Position numbers and translations under genes: made by a program. DNA of 64,000 nt from Pseudomonas oryzihabitans (GTDB lineage Bacteria > Pseudomonadota > Gammaproteobacteria > Pseudomonadales > Pseudomonadaceae). Location of the stretch: the NCBI RefSeq assembly GCF_006384975.1, contig NZ_CP021645.1:2260001-2324000 (forward strand), written 5' to 3'. Under the pieces are notes generated by a model that did no database searches, was not told the DNA's origin, and saw nothing but the letters and a program-made list of their open reading frames with translations. Of this stretch, positions 18,594 to 28,000 are shown piece after piece; the first letter of the stretch is position 1, and the number at the start of each line of letters is the position of its first letter.

Positions 18594-19836
18594 AACGCAG
18601 GGCCTCGGCGGGTTGGGTACGGGCGGCGCTCCAGGAGGGATAGAGCGTGGCCAGGAAGCTCAGGGCGAAGGAAGCGCCACAGACCAGCAGGACGTCGTGC
18701 AGCTGCAATTGCGCCGGCAAATAGTCGATGAAGTACACCTCGGCATTGAGGAACTGGTGACCGGTCACCTGCTGCACCCAGGCCAGCACGGCGCTGACGT
18801 TGAGCGCGGCGATCACGCCCAGCACGCAGCCGATGGCGGTGCCGATGACGCCGATGAAGGTCCCCTGGACCATGAACACCGCCATGATCTGCTTAGGCGT
18901 GGCGCCCAGGGTACGCAGGATGGCGATGTCGGATTTCTTGTCGGTCACCACCATCACCAGGGTGGAGACGATGTTGAAGGCGGCCACGGCGACGATCAGC
19001 AGCAGCAGCAGGCCGATCATGGTCTTTTCCATGCCGATGGCCTGGTAGAGATTGCCGTGGGTGCGCGTCCAGTCGCGGGCGTACCAGTCGTTGCCGGGCA
19101 GTTGGCGGGCGATGCTCCAGGACACGTCGGGCGCCTGGAACAGGTCGTGCAGTTTCAGGCGTACACCCTGTACCGCGCCCGCTGGCCAACGTTGCAGCCG
19201 CGCGGCGTCCTCGATGTCGATGAGGCCCACCGAACCGTCCAGTTCGCCGGCGCCGACGCTGAAGATGCCCACCACGGTGAATCTCTTCATGCGCGGGAAG
19301 ACGCCAGCGGGGGTCACGGCCACTTCGGGGGCGATGTAGGTGACCTTGTCACCCACCTTGACCCCGAGTTTCTCAGCCGCCAGCGAGCCGATGATGATGC
19401 CGAACTCGCCCGGCTTGAGGTCGTCGAGCTGACCCTGGCGCATGAAGCCGCCGATGATCGAGACCTTGGGTTCCTCGGCTGGATCTATGGCGTTGAGCAG
19501 CACGGACTGCACCGCCTTGCCGCGGGCCAGCATGCCCTGTAACTGGGTGAAGGGCGCCACCGCGGCGACCTGGCTGTTCTGCAATGCCTTGTCGCGGACA
19601 CTGCGCCAATCGAGCACCGGCTGGTAGGACTCGACGGTGGCGTGGGGAATCATGCCCAGGACGCGCTCGCGCATCTCGCGGTCGAAACCGTTCATGACCG
19701 ACAGCACCACGATCATGACGATGACGCCGAGGGCCAGGCCGATCATGGAGGTGAGCGAGATGAAGGAGACGAAATGATTGCGGCGCTTGGCACGGACATA
19801 ACGCAGGCCAAGGTAGATCGGCAGGGGTCTGAACAT
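18586..19836 (-). CDS. lolC: Lipoprotein-releasing ABC transporter permease LolC
   Basis: Paralogue of the LolE-type permease, 416 residues, starting [20 protein letters not shown]. It has the same four-helix plan with a large periplasmic domain between helix 1 and helix 2. The frame is open to 19950, but similarity starts at 19836. First gene of lolC-lolD-lolE and divergent from the PilZ-type gene across 106 bp, where the promoters should lie; I could not pick a convincing pair of hexamers. Confidence 0.88.
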   Translation of the reverse strand: MFRPLPIYLGLRYVRAKRRNHFVSFISLTSMIGLALGVIVMIVVLSVMNGFDREMRERVLGMIPHATVESYQPVLDWRSVRDKALQNSQVAAVAPFTQLQGMLARGKAVQSVLLNAIDPAEEPKVSIIGGFMRQGQLDDLKPGEFGIIIGSLAAEKLGVKVGDKVTYIAPEVAVTPAGVFPRMKRFTVVGIFSVGAGELDGSVGLIDIEDAARLQRWPAGAVQGVRLKLHDLFQAPDVSWSIARQLPGNDWYARDWTRTHGNLYQAIGMEKTMIGLLLLLIVAVAAFNIVSTLVMVVTDKKSDIAILRTLGATPKQIMAVFMVQGTFIGVIGTAIGCVLGVIAALNVSAVLAWVQQVTGHQFLNAEVYFIDYLPAQLQLHDVLLVCGASFALSFLATLYPSWSAARTQPAEALRYE

Positions 19837-19942
19837 AGGCTCGCTTGCACGGCGGAAAGACGTAGGCGCCCTGCGGGTTGGACGGCGACACCGTGCCGGC
19901 TCGCCGGCTACACTCGGGGCCATCACCCACGGAGCGGCCCAC

Positions 19943-20494
19943 ATGACCACCCCAGACGCGCGTGAACGGCGGGAATACTATCGCATCACCGACCGCATCG
20001 CACTGCAAATCAGCCCTGCCGACGGCGTCCCCGGCGAGACCGCCCCCCTGTTCGCACTCTTGAGCGAATTGCACCAGCTGGAATTCGAATCCCGTCACCT
20101 GCTGCGCAATCTGGACGAGCGCGACCGCGCCGTCACCGCCTGCCTGCGGTTGGTGCACAAGCGCCTCGACCTGCTTGGCCAGGCCTTCACCTGGAATCTG
20201 CTGCACGACAGCGGCGCCACCCGCGAGGTGGTGCTCTCCGAAGGCGGCCTGGCGTTCGTCGATGCCGAGCCCTATGCCCTGGGCACCCGGCTCGACCTGC
20301 GCATGGCCCTGCCGCCGCAGGGACTGGGACTCCAGGTGCTGGCCGAGGTGACCAGTTGCCAGGCGGTGGCCGGCGGCCATGAAATCGGCACCAGCTTCAT
20401 CGCGTTGGAAGACGCCCAGCGCCAGTTGCTGGCGCGCCACGTCTTGCGACAACAGGCGCGGGTCCGCCGCGCCGACCGCGGAGACGAGGCGTGA
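19943..20494 (+). CDS. PilZ-domain-like protein
   Basis: Cytoplasmic protein of 183 residues. An RxxxR motif lies at the N-terminus (R10 and R14 in RREYYR) and a serine-glycine segment VLSEGGLAF about 80 residues later, the layout of PilZ c-di-GMP receptors. The second motif has Val where the consensus has Asp or Asn, so binding may be weak or lost. A helical insert of about 65 residues separates the motifs. It overlaps the next gene by 4 bp (GTGA). Confidence 0.75.
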   Translation: MTTPDARERREYYRITDRIALQISPADGVPGETAPLFALLSELHQLEFESRHLLRNLDERDRAVTACLRLVHKRLDLLGQAFTWNLLHDSGATREVVLSEGGLAFVDAEPYALGTRLDLRMALPPQGLGLQVLAEVTSCQAVAGGHEIGTSFIALEDAQRQLLARHVLRQQARVRRADRGDEA

Positions 20495-20781
20495 AAGGTC
20501 CCTGGCTGGCCTTCCTGCTGCTCGGCGCCGCCCTCCCCGGCTGGGCCGAGACCCTGAGGATTCCGCTCGGCCAACAGGGTGATCCCAGCGTACCGGTACC
20601 CGCTCGCGGCGAGACCCGCAGCCAGGTCCTGGAGCGCTTCGGCCTGCCCGACGAAGAGCATCCTCCGGTTGGCCACCAGCCCATTCGCCGCTGGGACTAT
20701 CGTGACTTCAGTGTCTATTTCGACAACGATCGGGTTCTGGATACGGTCCGCGAACCGCGTCGCCAGCCCCCCTCACCCTAG
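20491..20781 (+). CDS. Small periplasmic protein, unknown function
   Basis: A 96-residue protein starting at GTG, with a signal peptide (about 1-19, cleavage after GWA). The mature part is short and acidic to neutral: a segment SQVLERFGLPDEEHPPVGHQ followed by WDYRDFSVYFDNDRVLDTV. That pattern resembles small SmpA/OmlA-type envelope proteins, in which an xRFGxPD helix precedes a beta-hairpin; this is resemblance only. Translationally coupled to the PilZ-like gene and followed by the glycerophosphodiesterase. Confidence 0.75.
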   Translation: MKGPWLAFLLLGAALPGWAETLRIPLGQQGDPSVPVPARGETRSQVLERFGLPDEEHPPVGHQPIRRWDYRDFSVYFDNDRVLDTVREPRRQPPSP

Positions 20782-20794
20782 CCCCTCACCCTAG
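20769..20794. repeat. Tandem 13-bp repeat at a gene junction
   Basis: CCCCTCACCCTAG occurs twice in tandem. The first copy supplies the TAG stop of the small periplasmic protein; the second ends in CTAGGAG, the ribosome-binding site of the glycerophosphodiesterase gene. This looks like a replication-slippage duplication. Confidence 0.8.
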
Positions 20795-20802
20795 GAGCCT
20801 TC

Positions 20803-21519
20803 ATGACCCTCATCTACGGACACCGCGGCGCCCGCGGCGAAGCCCCGGAAAACACCCTGGCCGGCTTCGAGCTATGCCTGGAACTGGGCGTCCACCGTTG
20901 CGAGCTGGACCTGCATCTGTCGCGGGACGGTGAGCTGGTGGTGATCCACGACCCGACCCTGAAGCGCACCACGGGGCGCGGCGGCAAGGTCAGCGAGAAG
21001 CTCGTCGCCGACCTGGTGGCCCTGGACGCCCGTCAAGGCGGGCCCGTCTGGCCGCGCCCCTGCCCCATCCCGACCTTGCGTGAACTCTTCGAGAAGTGCC
21101 GCTTCGAGCATTGGCAACTGGAGGTGAAGAGCGCCTCGCGGGTTCGGGCGGCGCAGACCGTCAAGGCCATCGCCCAACTGGTCGAGGAATTCGGTCTGCA
21201 GGACAAGGTGACCGTCACCAGCTCCTCACGCGAAGTCCTGCGCGCCCTGCAGCGGGATACACCGCATCTGGCGCGTGGGCTGGTAGCGGAATATGCCTGG
21301 CTGGATCCTCTCAAGGTCGCAGCCCACTATGGTTGCCACCTGCTGGCGCTGAATTGGACGCTGTGCACCCCGGAACGCCTGCTCAAGGCCCAGCGCCAGG
21401 GCCTGCACGTCTCGGTGTGGACGGTGAACGACGCCAGCCTGATGCGCCGCCTGGCCGATTTCGGCGCGGATAGCCTGATCACCGATTTTCCGAGTCTGGC
21501 GCGGCGGACGTTGGGGTAG
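20803..21519 (+). CDS. Glycerophosphodiester phosphodiesterase (UgpQ type)
   Basis: Cytoplasmic enzyme of 238 residues that cleaves glycerophosphodiesters to glycerol-3-phosphate and an alcohol. Catalytic HR is at 7-8, the metal site ELDLH at 34-38 and the second histidine at 49 (VIHDPT). There is no signal peptide, so it acts on internal substrates. The start ATG at 20803 has AGGAG 8 bp upstream. Third gene of a short plus-strand operon. Confidence 0.93.
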   Translation: MTLIYGHRGARGEAPENTLAGFELCLELGVHRCELDLHLSRDGELVVIHDPTLKRTTGRGGKVSEKLVADLVALDARQGGPVWPRPCPIPTLRELFEKCRFEHWQLEVKSASRVRAAQTVKAIAQLVEEFGLQDKVTVTSSSREVLRALQRDTPHLARGLVAEYAWLDPLKVAAHYGCHLLALNWTLCTPERLLKAQRQGLHVSVWTVNDASLMRRLADFGADSLITDFPSLARRTLG

Positions 21520-21546
21520 GCGCTGGCGCAGGTCGAAGCCCGGGAC

Positions 21547-21580
21547 GTGTTGGGCTTCGCTGCGCTCAACCCAACCTACG
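21547..21580. repeat. Short dispersed Pseudomonas-type palindromic repeat
   Basis: The stretch reading TTGGGCTTCGCTGCGCTCAA then CCCAACCTACG resembles a short intergenic repeat I recall from many Pseudomonas chromosomes. TTGGG and CCCAA form the outer stem. It lies in the 294-bp gap between the glycerophosphodiesterase gene and sthA. Copy number cannot be seen from one window. Confidence 0.55.
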
Positions 21581-21600
21581 AAAGCCAAATCTATCGGCCA

Positions 21601-21662
21601 TCGCGGCCATGGGCCGCTCCTACAGGCACGAACGTTACCGTAGGAGCGGCCCATGGCCGCGA
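21601..21662. repeat. Inverted REP pair
   Basis: A perfect 23-bp inverted repeat: arms 21601-21623 and 21640-21662, each containing GTAGGAGCGGCCCATGG or its complement, separated by 16 bp. The GTAGGAGCGGC core is the usual Pseudomonas REP core. It lies downstream of the glycerophosphodiesterase gene and of sthA (convergent), where REP pairs commonly stabilise or terminate transcripts. Confidence 0.85.
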
Positions 21663-21745
21663 TATGAGCCGACGCAGATCCGTAGCGTGGAAAACGGCGC
21701 AGCCTTTTCCACTGAAAGGCTGCTGCAGGGACACCCTCACCCCAG

Positions 21746-21766
21746 CCCTCTCCCATAGGGAGAGGG
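21746..21766. repeat. CCCTCTCCC hairpin repeat
   Basis: CCCTCTCCC and GGGAGAGGG form a perfect 9-bp stem around ATA, preceded by CACCCCAG. This is another short palindromic repeat of a kind widespread in proteobacteria, third in the cluster before sthA. It has no T-run, so a terminator role is uncertain. Confidence 0.65.
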
Positions 21767-21813
21767 GGCTATCCGAGCGGGCGCTCGTTGCCGTGCGCCC
21801 GACGCAGACCGAC

Positions 21814-23208
21814 TCAGAACAACCGATTCAAACCATCGAAGGCCGCTACCCGGTAGGCTTCGGCCATGGTCGGGTAGTTGAAGGTGGTGTTGACGAAGTA
21901 GCGGATGCTGTTCGCCTCGCCTTCCTGGTTCATGATCGCCTGGCCGATGTGCAGGATCTCCGAGGCCTGGTCGCCGAAGCAGTGCACCCCGAGCACCTGC
22001 AGCGTCTCGCGGTGGAAGAGGATCTTCAGCATGCCCACTGGTTCGCCGGAGATCTGTGCTCGCGCCATGCTCTTGAAGAAGGCCTTGCCCACCTCGTAGG
22101 GCACCTTTTCCTGGGTCAGCTCGCGCTCGGTCTTGCCCAGGGAACTGATCTCCGGAATGGTGTAGATGCCGGTGGGGATGTCGTTGACCACCCGCCCACG
22201 GTTATCGTGCAGGATGTTGTCCGACGCCGAACGGCCCTGGTCATAGGCGGCGCTGGCCAGGCTCGGCCAGCCGATGACGTCGCCAGCAGCATAGATGTTG
22301 GGTACCGAGGTCCGGTAGTTCTCGTCGACGCTGACCTGTCCCCGGCTGTTAACCGAGAGCCCCACGTTCTGCAGCCCCAGGTGATCGGTATTGCCGGTCC
22401 GGCCGTTACACCAGAGCAGGGCATCGGCGCGCAGCTTCTTGCCCGATTTCAGGTGCAGGACCACGCCATGCTCCTGGCCTTCGATGCGCTCGTACTCTTC
22501 GTTGTGGCGAATGAGCACATTGTTGTTCTGCAGGTGATAGCTCAGGGCGTCGGAGATCTCGTCGTCGAGGAAGCTGAGCAACTGGTCGCGGTTGTCGATC
22601 AGGTCGACCAGCACACCGAGGCCGCTGAAGATGGAAGCGTATTCGCTGCCGATCACCCCGGCGCCGTAGATGATCAACCTGCGCGGGGTATGGGTCAGGG
22701 ACAGGATGGTATCGCTGTCATAGATGCGCGGATGGCTGAAGTCCACGTCCACCGGGCGATAGGGACGCGAGCCGGTGGCGATGATGACCTGCTTGGCCAC
22801 CAGGCGCTCCAGGTCACCGCGCAGGTTGACGATCTCGATGGTGTTCTCGTCGGCGAAGCTGGCGGTGCCGAAGAACAGGTCGACGCGGTTACGCGCGTAA
22901 TAGCTGGTGCGCGAGGACACCTGACGGGCGATCACCCGCTCGGCGCTGCGCAGCACGTCGGGAAAGGAGAACCAGCGCGGCTCGCCAATGGAGCGGAACA
23001 TCTCGTTGGTGTTGAACTGGATGATCTGCTTGACCGAATGGCGCAGCGCCTTGGACGGAATGGTGCCCAGGTGGGTGCAGTTGCCGCCGACCACCTGGCG
23101 ATTGTCCACCACCGCCACCCGCCGACCATTCTTGGCGGCGTTCATCGCCGCGCCCTCGCCTGCCGGTCCCGAACCCAGTACCACCACATCGTAGCTATAG
23201 ACCGCCAT
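21814..23208 (-). CDS. sthA: Soluble pyridine nucleotide transhydrogenase SthA
   Basis: FAD enzyme of 464 residues that transfers hydride between NADPH and NAD, chiefly to dispose of excess NADPH. It has the disulfide-reductase fold ([10 protein letters not shown] at 12-21) but only one of the two redox cysteines: C44 with T49 in [13 protein letters not shown]. That substitution distinguishes SthA from dihydrolipoamide dehydrogenase. A separate transcript from gap, since a terminator lies between them. Confidence 0.97.
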   Translation of the reverse strand: MAVYSYDVVVLGSGPAGEGAAMNAAKNGRRVAVVDNRQVVGGNCTHLGTIPSKALRHSVKQIIQFNTNEMFRSIGEPRWFSFPDVLRSAERVIARQVSSRTSYYARNRVDLFFGTASFADENTIEIVNLRGDLERLVAKQVIIATGSRPYRPVDVDFSHPRIYDSDTILSLTHTPRRLIIYGAGVIGSEYASIFSGLGVLVDLIDNRDQLLSFLDDEISDALSYHLQNNNVLIRHNEEYERIEGQEHGVVLHLKSGKKLRADALLWCNGRTGNTDHLGLQNVGLSVNSRGQVSVDENYRTSVPNIYAAGDVIGWPSLASAAYDQGRSASDNILHDNRGRVVNDIPTGIYTIPEISSLGKTERELTQEKVPYEVGKAFFKSMARAQISGEPVGMLKILFHRETLQVLGVHCFGDQASEILHIGQAIMNQEGEANSIRYFVNTTFNYPTMAEAYRVAAFDGLNRLF

Positions 23209-23350
23209 GCTTTCTCCTTAGAAGGTTAGCCGTCCGCAGGCGACGGCTGGAGCCGGGCAGCCTCGCGAGGCCGTCCGACGTGAGACGCAAGCCCGGGGCT
23301 GCGACCTCTTGTCACGGGTGGCTATTGTGGCGCAAAACCCGACCAAAACG

Positions 23351-23382
23351 AAAACGGGAGCCGTGTGGGCTCCCGTTTTTTC
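23351..23382. terminator. Rho-independent terminator after gap
   Basis: Stem of 12 bp, AAAACGGGAGCC paired with GGCTCCCGTTTT, with a 5-nt loop. On the minus strand it is followed by a T-rich tract and lies 32 bp past the gap stop, so it ends the gap transcript ahead of sthA. A T-run is also present on the plus strand. Confidence 0.88.
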
Positions 23383-23413
23383 TTGCAAGTCAGCCTTGCT
23401 TAGGACGCAAGAC

Positions 23414-24856
23414 TCAAGCCGGGAAGGCCGGCGGGTTGACGCCCGCGATTTCTTCCAGCACCCGGACGACCTGGCAGCTGTAGCCGAACTCGTTGTCGTA
23501 CCAGACGTAGAGCACGACCCGGTTGTCGCTGACGATGGTGGCCCCGGCATCGACCACGCCCGCATGACGGGAGCCGACGAAGTCACTGGACACCACTTCC
23601 GGCGAATTCACGAAATCGATCTGCTTGTGCAGCGGCGAGTGCAGCGCCATGGTGCGCAGGTACTCGTTGATCTCGTCCTTGCTGGTAGCGTTCTCCAGGT
23701 TCAGGTTGAGGATCGCCATGGAGACGTTGGGCGTGGGTACGCGGATGGCGTTGCCGGTCAGCTTGCCGGCCAGTTCCGGCAAGGCCTTGGCCACGGCCTT
23801 GGCGGCGCCGGTCTCGGTGATCACCATGTTCAGCGCGGCGCTGCGGCCACGGCGATCGCCCTTGTGGAAGTTGTCGATCAGGTTCTGGTCGTTGGTGTAC
23901 GAGTGCACGGTCTCGACATGGCCGTTGACGATGCCGTACTTGTCGTTGACCGCCTTGAGGATCGGCACGATGGCGTTGGTGGTGCAGGAGGCCGCAGTGA
24001 CGATGGTGTCTTCGGCGGTGATGGTGTCATGGTTGATGCCATGCACGATGTTCTTCAGATTGCCCTTGCCCGGCGCGGTCAGCACCACGCGGGAAACACC
24101 CTTGCACTTGAGGTGCTGCCCCAGGCCTTCGGCATCGCGCCATTTGCCGGTATTGTCGACCACGATGGCATCCTGGATGCCGTACTGGGTGTAGTCGACG
24201 CTGGTGGGATCGTTGGAGTAGATCACCTTGATCAGGGTACCGTTGGCACACAGGGTGCTGTTGGCCTCGTCGACGGTGATGGTGCCGTCGAAGGAACCGT
24301 GCACGGAATCACGACGCAGCAGGCTGGCACGCTTGACCAGGTCGTTGTCGGCGCCCTTGCGGACGACGATGGCGCGCAGGCGCAGGCCATCGCCGCTACC
24401 CTGGTGCTCGATGAGAATGCGCGCCAGCAGGCGACCGATGCGACCAAAGCCGTACAGGACGACGTCGGTACCCTTGCGCTGCTCGACGCCCTGCTTGCCG
24501 ACCACGGCGGACAGCTCGCTACGCAGGAAGTCCTTGAGGTCGCGACCGGCACCTTCGGCCTTGAATTTCAGGCTCAGGCGGGCCAAGTCGATGGAGGCGG
24601 CACCCAGTTCCAGCTCGCTCAGGGCCTTCACCAGCGGGAAGGTGTCCTGCACCGACAGCTCGACGTTGTCGATCTGGCGCGCGAAACGATGGGCCTTGAG
24701 AATGGAGATCACCGAACGGTTGACCAAACCGCGACCGTAAATGGAGGTCACAACATTGTTGTTACGGTACAGCTGACCAATCAGGGGAATCATGGCCTCG
24801 GCGAGCGCTTCGCGATCGATCCATTCTTCAAGGCACTGCTCAGGCTTCTGACTCAC
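23414..24856 (-). CDS. gap: Glyceraldehyde-3-phosphate dehydrogenase with N-terminal extension
   Basis: At 480 residues it is far longer than the 330-residue glycolytic enzyme. An extra domain of about 125 residues, helical with several charged stretches, precedes the NAD-binding motif YGFGRIGRLL. The catalytic cysteine is in TAASCTTNAIVP and the catalytic domain is intact. This long form is known in Pseudomonas beside mfd and probably works in gluconeogenesis; the role of the extension is not known to me. The start is GTG at 24856, with GAAGGA upstream. Confidence 0.92.
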   Translation of the reverse strand: MSQKPEQCLEEWIDREALAEAMIPLIGQLYRNNNVVTSIYGRGLVNRSVISILKAHRFARQIDNVELSVQDTFPLVKALSELELGAASIDLARLSLKFKAEGAGRDLKDFLRSELSAVVGKQGVEQRKGTDVVLYGFGRIGRLLARILIEHQGSGDGLRLRAIVVRKGADNDLVKRASLLRRDSVHGSFDGTITVDEANSTLCANGTLIKVIYSNDPTSVDYTQYGIQDAIVVDNTGKWRDAEGLGQHLKCKGVSRVVLTAPGKGNLKNIVHGINHDTITAEDTIVTAASCTTNAIVPILKAVNDKYGIVNGHVETVHSYTNDQNLIDNFHKGDRRGRSAALNMVITETGAAKAVAKALPELAGKLTGNAIRVPTPNVSMAILNLNLENATSKDEINEYLRTMALHSPLHKQIDFVNSPEVVSSDFVGSRHAGVVDAGATIVSDNRVVLYVWYDNEFGYSCQVVRVLEEIAGVNPPAFPA

Positions 24857-24897
24857 GACAAATCCTTCCCTATGTAGGAGCTGAAAAAAGGAACTAC

Positions 24898-24926
24898 ATT
24901 ATGACCGCGCCGCCTCTCCCAGGCAA
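24898..24926 (-). promoter_or_regulatory. gap promoter
   Basis: On the minus strand, TTGCCT (plus 24921-24926), a 17-bp spacer and CATAAT (24898-24903) make a good sigma-70 promoter, 41 bp upstream of the gap start. Confidence 0.65.
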
Positions 24927-24944
24927 TCAACGCGCGTCGCTGCA

Positions 24945-24974
24945 CTGACAGCGTGAAAGGCCGGTCGTTACAAT
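24945..24974 (+). promoter_or_regulatory. mfd promoter
   Basis: CTGACA (24945-24950), an 18-bp spacer and TACAAT (24969-24974), 36 bp before the mfd GTG. It lies back to back with the gap promoter. Confidence 0.65.
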
Positions 24975-25010
24975 CCCAACCCTCCCGAAATCCACCGGAG
25001 TTCCGCCCGC

Positions 25011-28000
25011 GTGTCAGTTTTGCGTACCCCGTCAATTCCTGAAACCGCCGGCCGCCAGCAGTGGGGCAATCTGCCCGGCGCCGCGCTAGCCCTTGCCATC
25101 GCTGAAGCCGCCAAGGCCGCGACCCGCCGCTTTACCCTGCTGATCACCCAGGACAGTCAAACCGCCGACCGCCTAGAGCAGGAACTGCGCTTCTTCGCCC
25201 CTGAACTTCCGGTACTGAATTTTCCCGATTGGGAGACGCTGCCCTACGATGTCTTCTCGCCACACCAGGACATCATCTCCCAGCGCGTCGCTACCCTTTA
25301 TCGCTTGCCGGAGCTGTCCCACGGCATTTTGGTAGTCCCTCTGGCGACCGCCCTACACCGCCTGGCGCCGACCCGTTTCCTGCTCGGCAGCAGCCTGGTG
25401 CTGGACGTCGGCCAGCGGCTGGACGTGGACGCCACCCGCGCGCGCCTGGAAGCGGCCGGCTATCGATATGTGGACACGGTTTACGAACACGGCGAGTTCA
25501 CCGTGCGCGGCGCCCTGATCGACCTCTTTCCCATGGGCAGCAGCCTGCCCTACCGGATCGATCTGTTCGACGACGAGATCGAGACGCTGCGCACCTTCGA
25601 TCCGGAGACGCAGCGTTCCATCGACAAGGTCGACAGCATCCGCCTGTTGCCCGCGCGGGAGTTCCCGCTGCACAAGGAAGCCGTGACCGGTTTCCGCGCG
25701 CGCTTTCGCGAGAGGTTCGACGTGGACTATCGCCGCTGCCCCATCTACCAGGATCTGGCCAGCGGCATCACCCCGGCGGGCATCGAGTACTATCTGCCGC
25801 TGTTCTTCGAGGAGACCTCCACCCTCTTCGACTACCTGCCGGCCAACACCCAGGTGTTCTCCCTGCCGGGCATCGAGCAGGCGGCCGAGCAATTCTGGAC
25901 CGACGTCCGTGCCCGCTACGAGGACCGCCGGGTCGATCCGGAGCGGCCGCTGCTGCCACCGGCCGAGGTCTTCCTGCCGGTGGAAGACTGCTTCGCCCGG
26001 CTGAAGAACTGGCCACGGGTGGTGATAGGCGCGGAGGATCTGGAGTCCGGCGTGGGGCGCGAGCGCTTCAAGGCGCGGGCGCTGCCGGACCTGGCCATCG
26101 ATGCCAAGGCCAGTCAGCCATTGGCGGCCCTGGAACACTTCATCACCGACTTCCCCGGTCGCGTGCTGTTCACCGCGGAAAGCGCCGGCCGCCGCGAGAT
26201 GCTGCTGGAATTGCTGGCCCGCCTGAATCTGCGCCCCGGCCAGGTCGAGGGCTGGGCGGCCTTCCAGGCCAGTGGCGAGCGCATCGCCATCGCCTTGGCG
26301 CCGCTGGACGAAGGCCTGGTACTGGATGACGCCGGCGTCGCCCTGATCCCGGAAAATCCGCTGTTCGGCCAGCGCATCATGCAGCGCCGCCGGCGCGAGA
26401 AGGGCCGCGACGCCGGCGACAACGTCATCAAGAACCTCACCGAGCTGCGCGAAGGCGCGCCGGTGGTGCACATCGATCACGGCGTCGGCCGCTACATGGG
26501 CCTGATCACCCTGGAGCTGGATGAGCAGCCCCAGGAATTCCTGCTGCTCGAATACGCCGACGACGCCAAGCTCTATGTGCCAGTAGCCAACCTGCACCTG
26601 ATCGCCCGCTACTCGGGCACCGACGACGCCCTGGCGCCGCTGCACAAGCTGGGCTCGGAAGCCTGGCAGAAGGCCAAACGCAAGGCCGCCGAGCAGGTCC
26701 GCGACGTCGCCGCCGAATTGCTCGACATCTATGCCCGCCGCGCCGCGCGCAAAGGCTATGCGTTCAAGGACCCGGCGGCGGACTACGCCACCTTCTCCGC
26801 CGGCTTCCCCTTCGAGGAGACGCCGGACCAGCAGGCCGCCATCGAGGCGGTGCACCGGGACATGTTGGCGGGCACACCCATGGATCGCCTGGTCTGCGGC
26901 GACGTGGGCTTCGGCAAAACCGAGGTAGCCATGCGCGCGGCCTTCATCGCCGTGCACGGTGGCCGCCAGGTGGCGGTGCTGGTCCCCACCACCCTCCTCG
27001 CCCAGCAGCACTACAACAGCTTCCGCGATCGCTTCGCCGACTGGCCGGTACGCGTCGAGGTGATGAGCCGCTTCAAGTCGACCCAGGAGGTCGCCGCCGC
27101 GGCGCGCGAGCTGGCCGAAGGCAAGATCGACATCATCATCGGCACCCATAAGCTGTTGCAGGGCGATGTGAAGTTCAAGGACCTGGGCCTGGCCATCATC
27201 GACGAGGAACACCGCTTCGGGGTGCGCCAGAAGGAACAGCTCAAATCGCTGCGCAGCGAGGTGGATATCCTCACCCTCACCGCCACGCCGATTCCGCGCA
27301 CCCTGAACATGGCCGTGTCGGGCATGCGCGACCTGTCCATCATCGCCACGCCGCCCGCGCGGCGTCTGTCGGTGCGCACCTTCGTCATGGAGGAGCAGAA
27401 TGCGGTGATCAAGGAAGCCCTGCTGCGCGAACTCTTGCGTGGCGGCCAGGTGTACTTCCTGCACAATGAGGTCAAGACCATCGAGAAGCGCGCCCGCGAG
27501 CTGGCGGAGCTGGTGCCCGAGGCCCGCATCGGCATCGGTCACGGGCAGATGCGCGAGCGCGATCTCGAACAGGTGATGAGCGACTTCTACCATAAGAGGT
27601 TCAACGTGCTGGTGGCCTCGACCATCATCGAGACCGGCATCGACGTGCCCAATGCCAACACCATCATCATCGAACGCGCCGACAAGTTCGGCCTGGCCCA
27701 GCTGCACCAGCTGCGCGGCCGCGTCGGCCGTAGTCACCACCAGGCCTATGCCTATCTGCTCACCCCGCCGCGCAAGGGCATGACGCCGGACGCCGAGAAG
27801 CGCCTGGAAGCCATCGCCGGTGCCCAGGACCTGGGGGCCGGCTTCATCCTGGCCACCCACGACCTGGAAATCCGCGGTGCCGGTGAACTGCTCGGCGAAG
27901 GCCAGAGCGGCCAGATCCAGGCAGTCGGCTTCACCCTCTACATGGAAATGCTGGAGCGCGCGGTCAAGGCCATCCGCAAGGGCGAGCAGCCCAACCTGGA

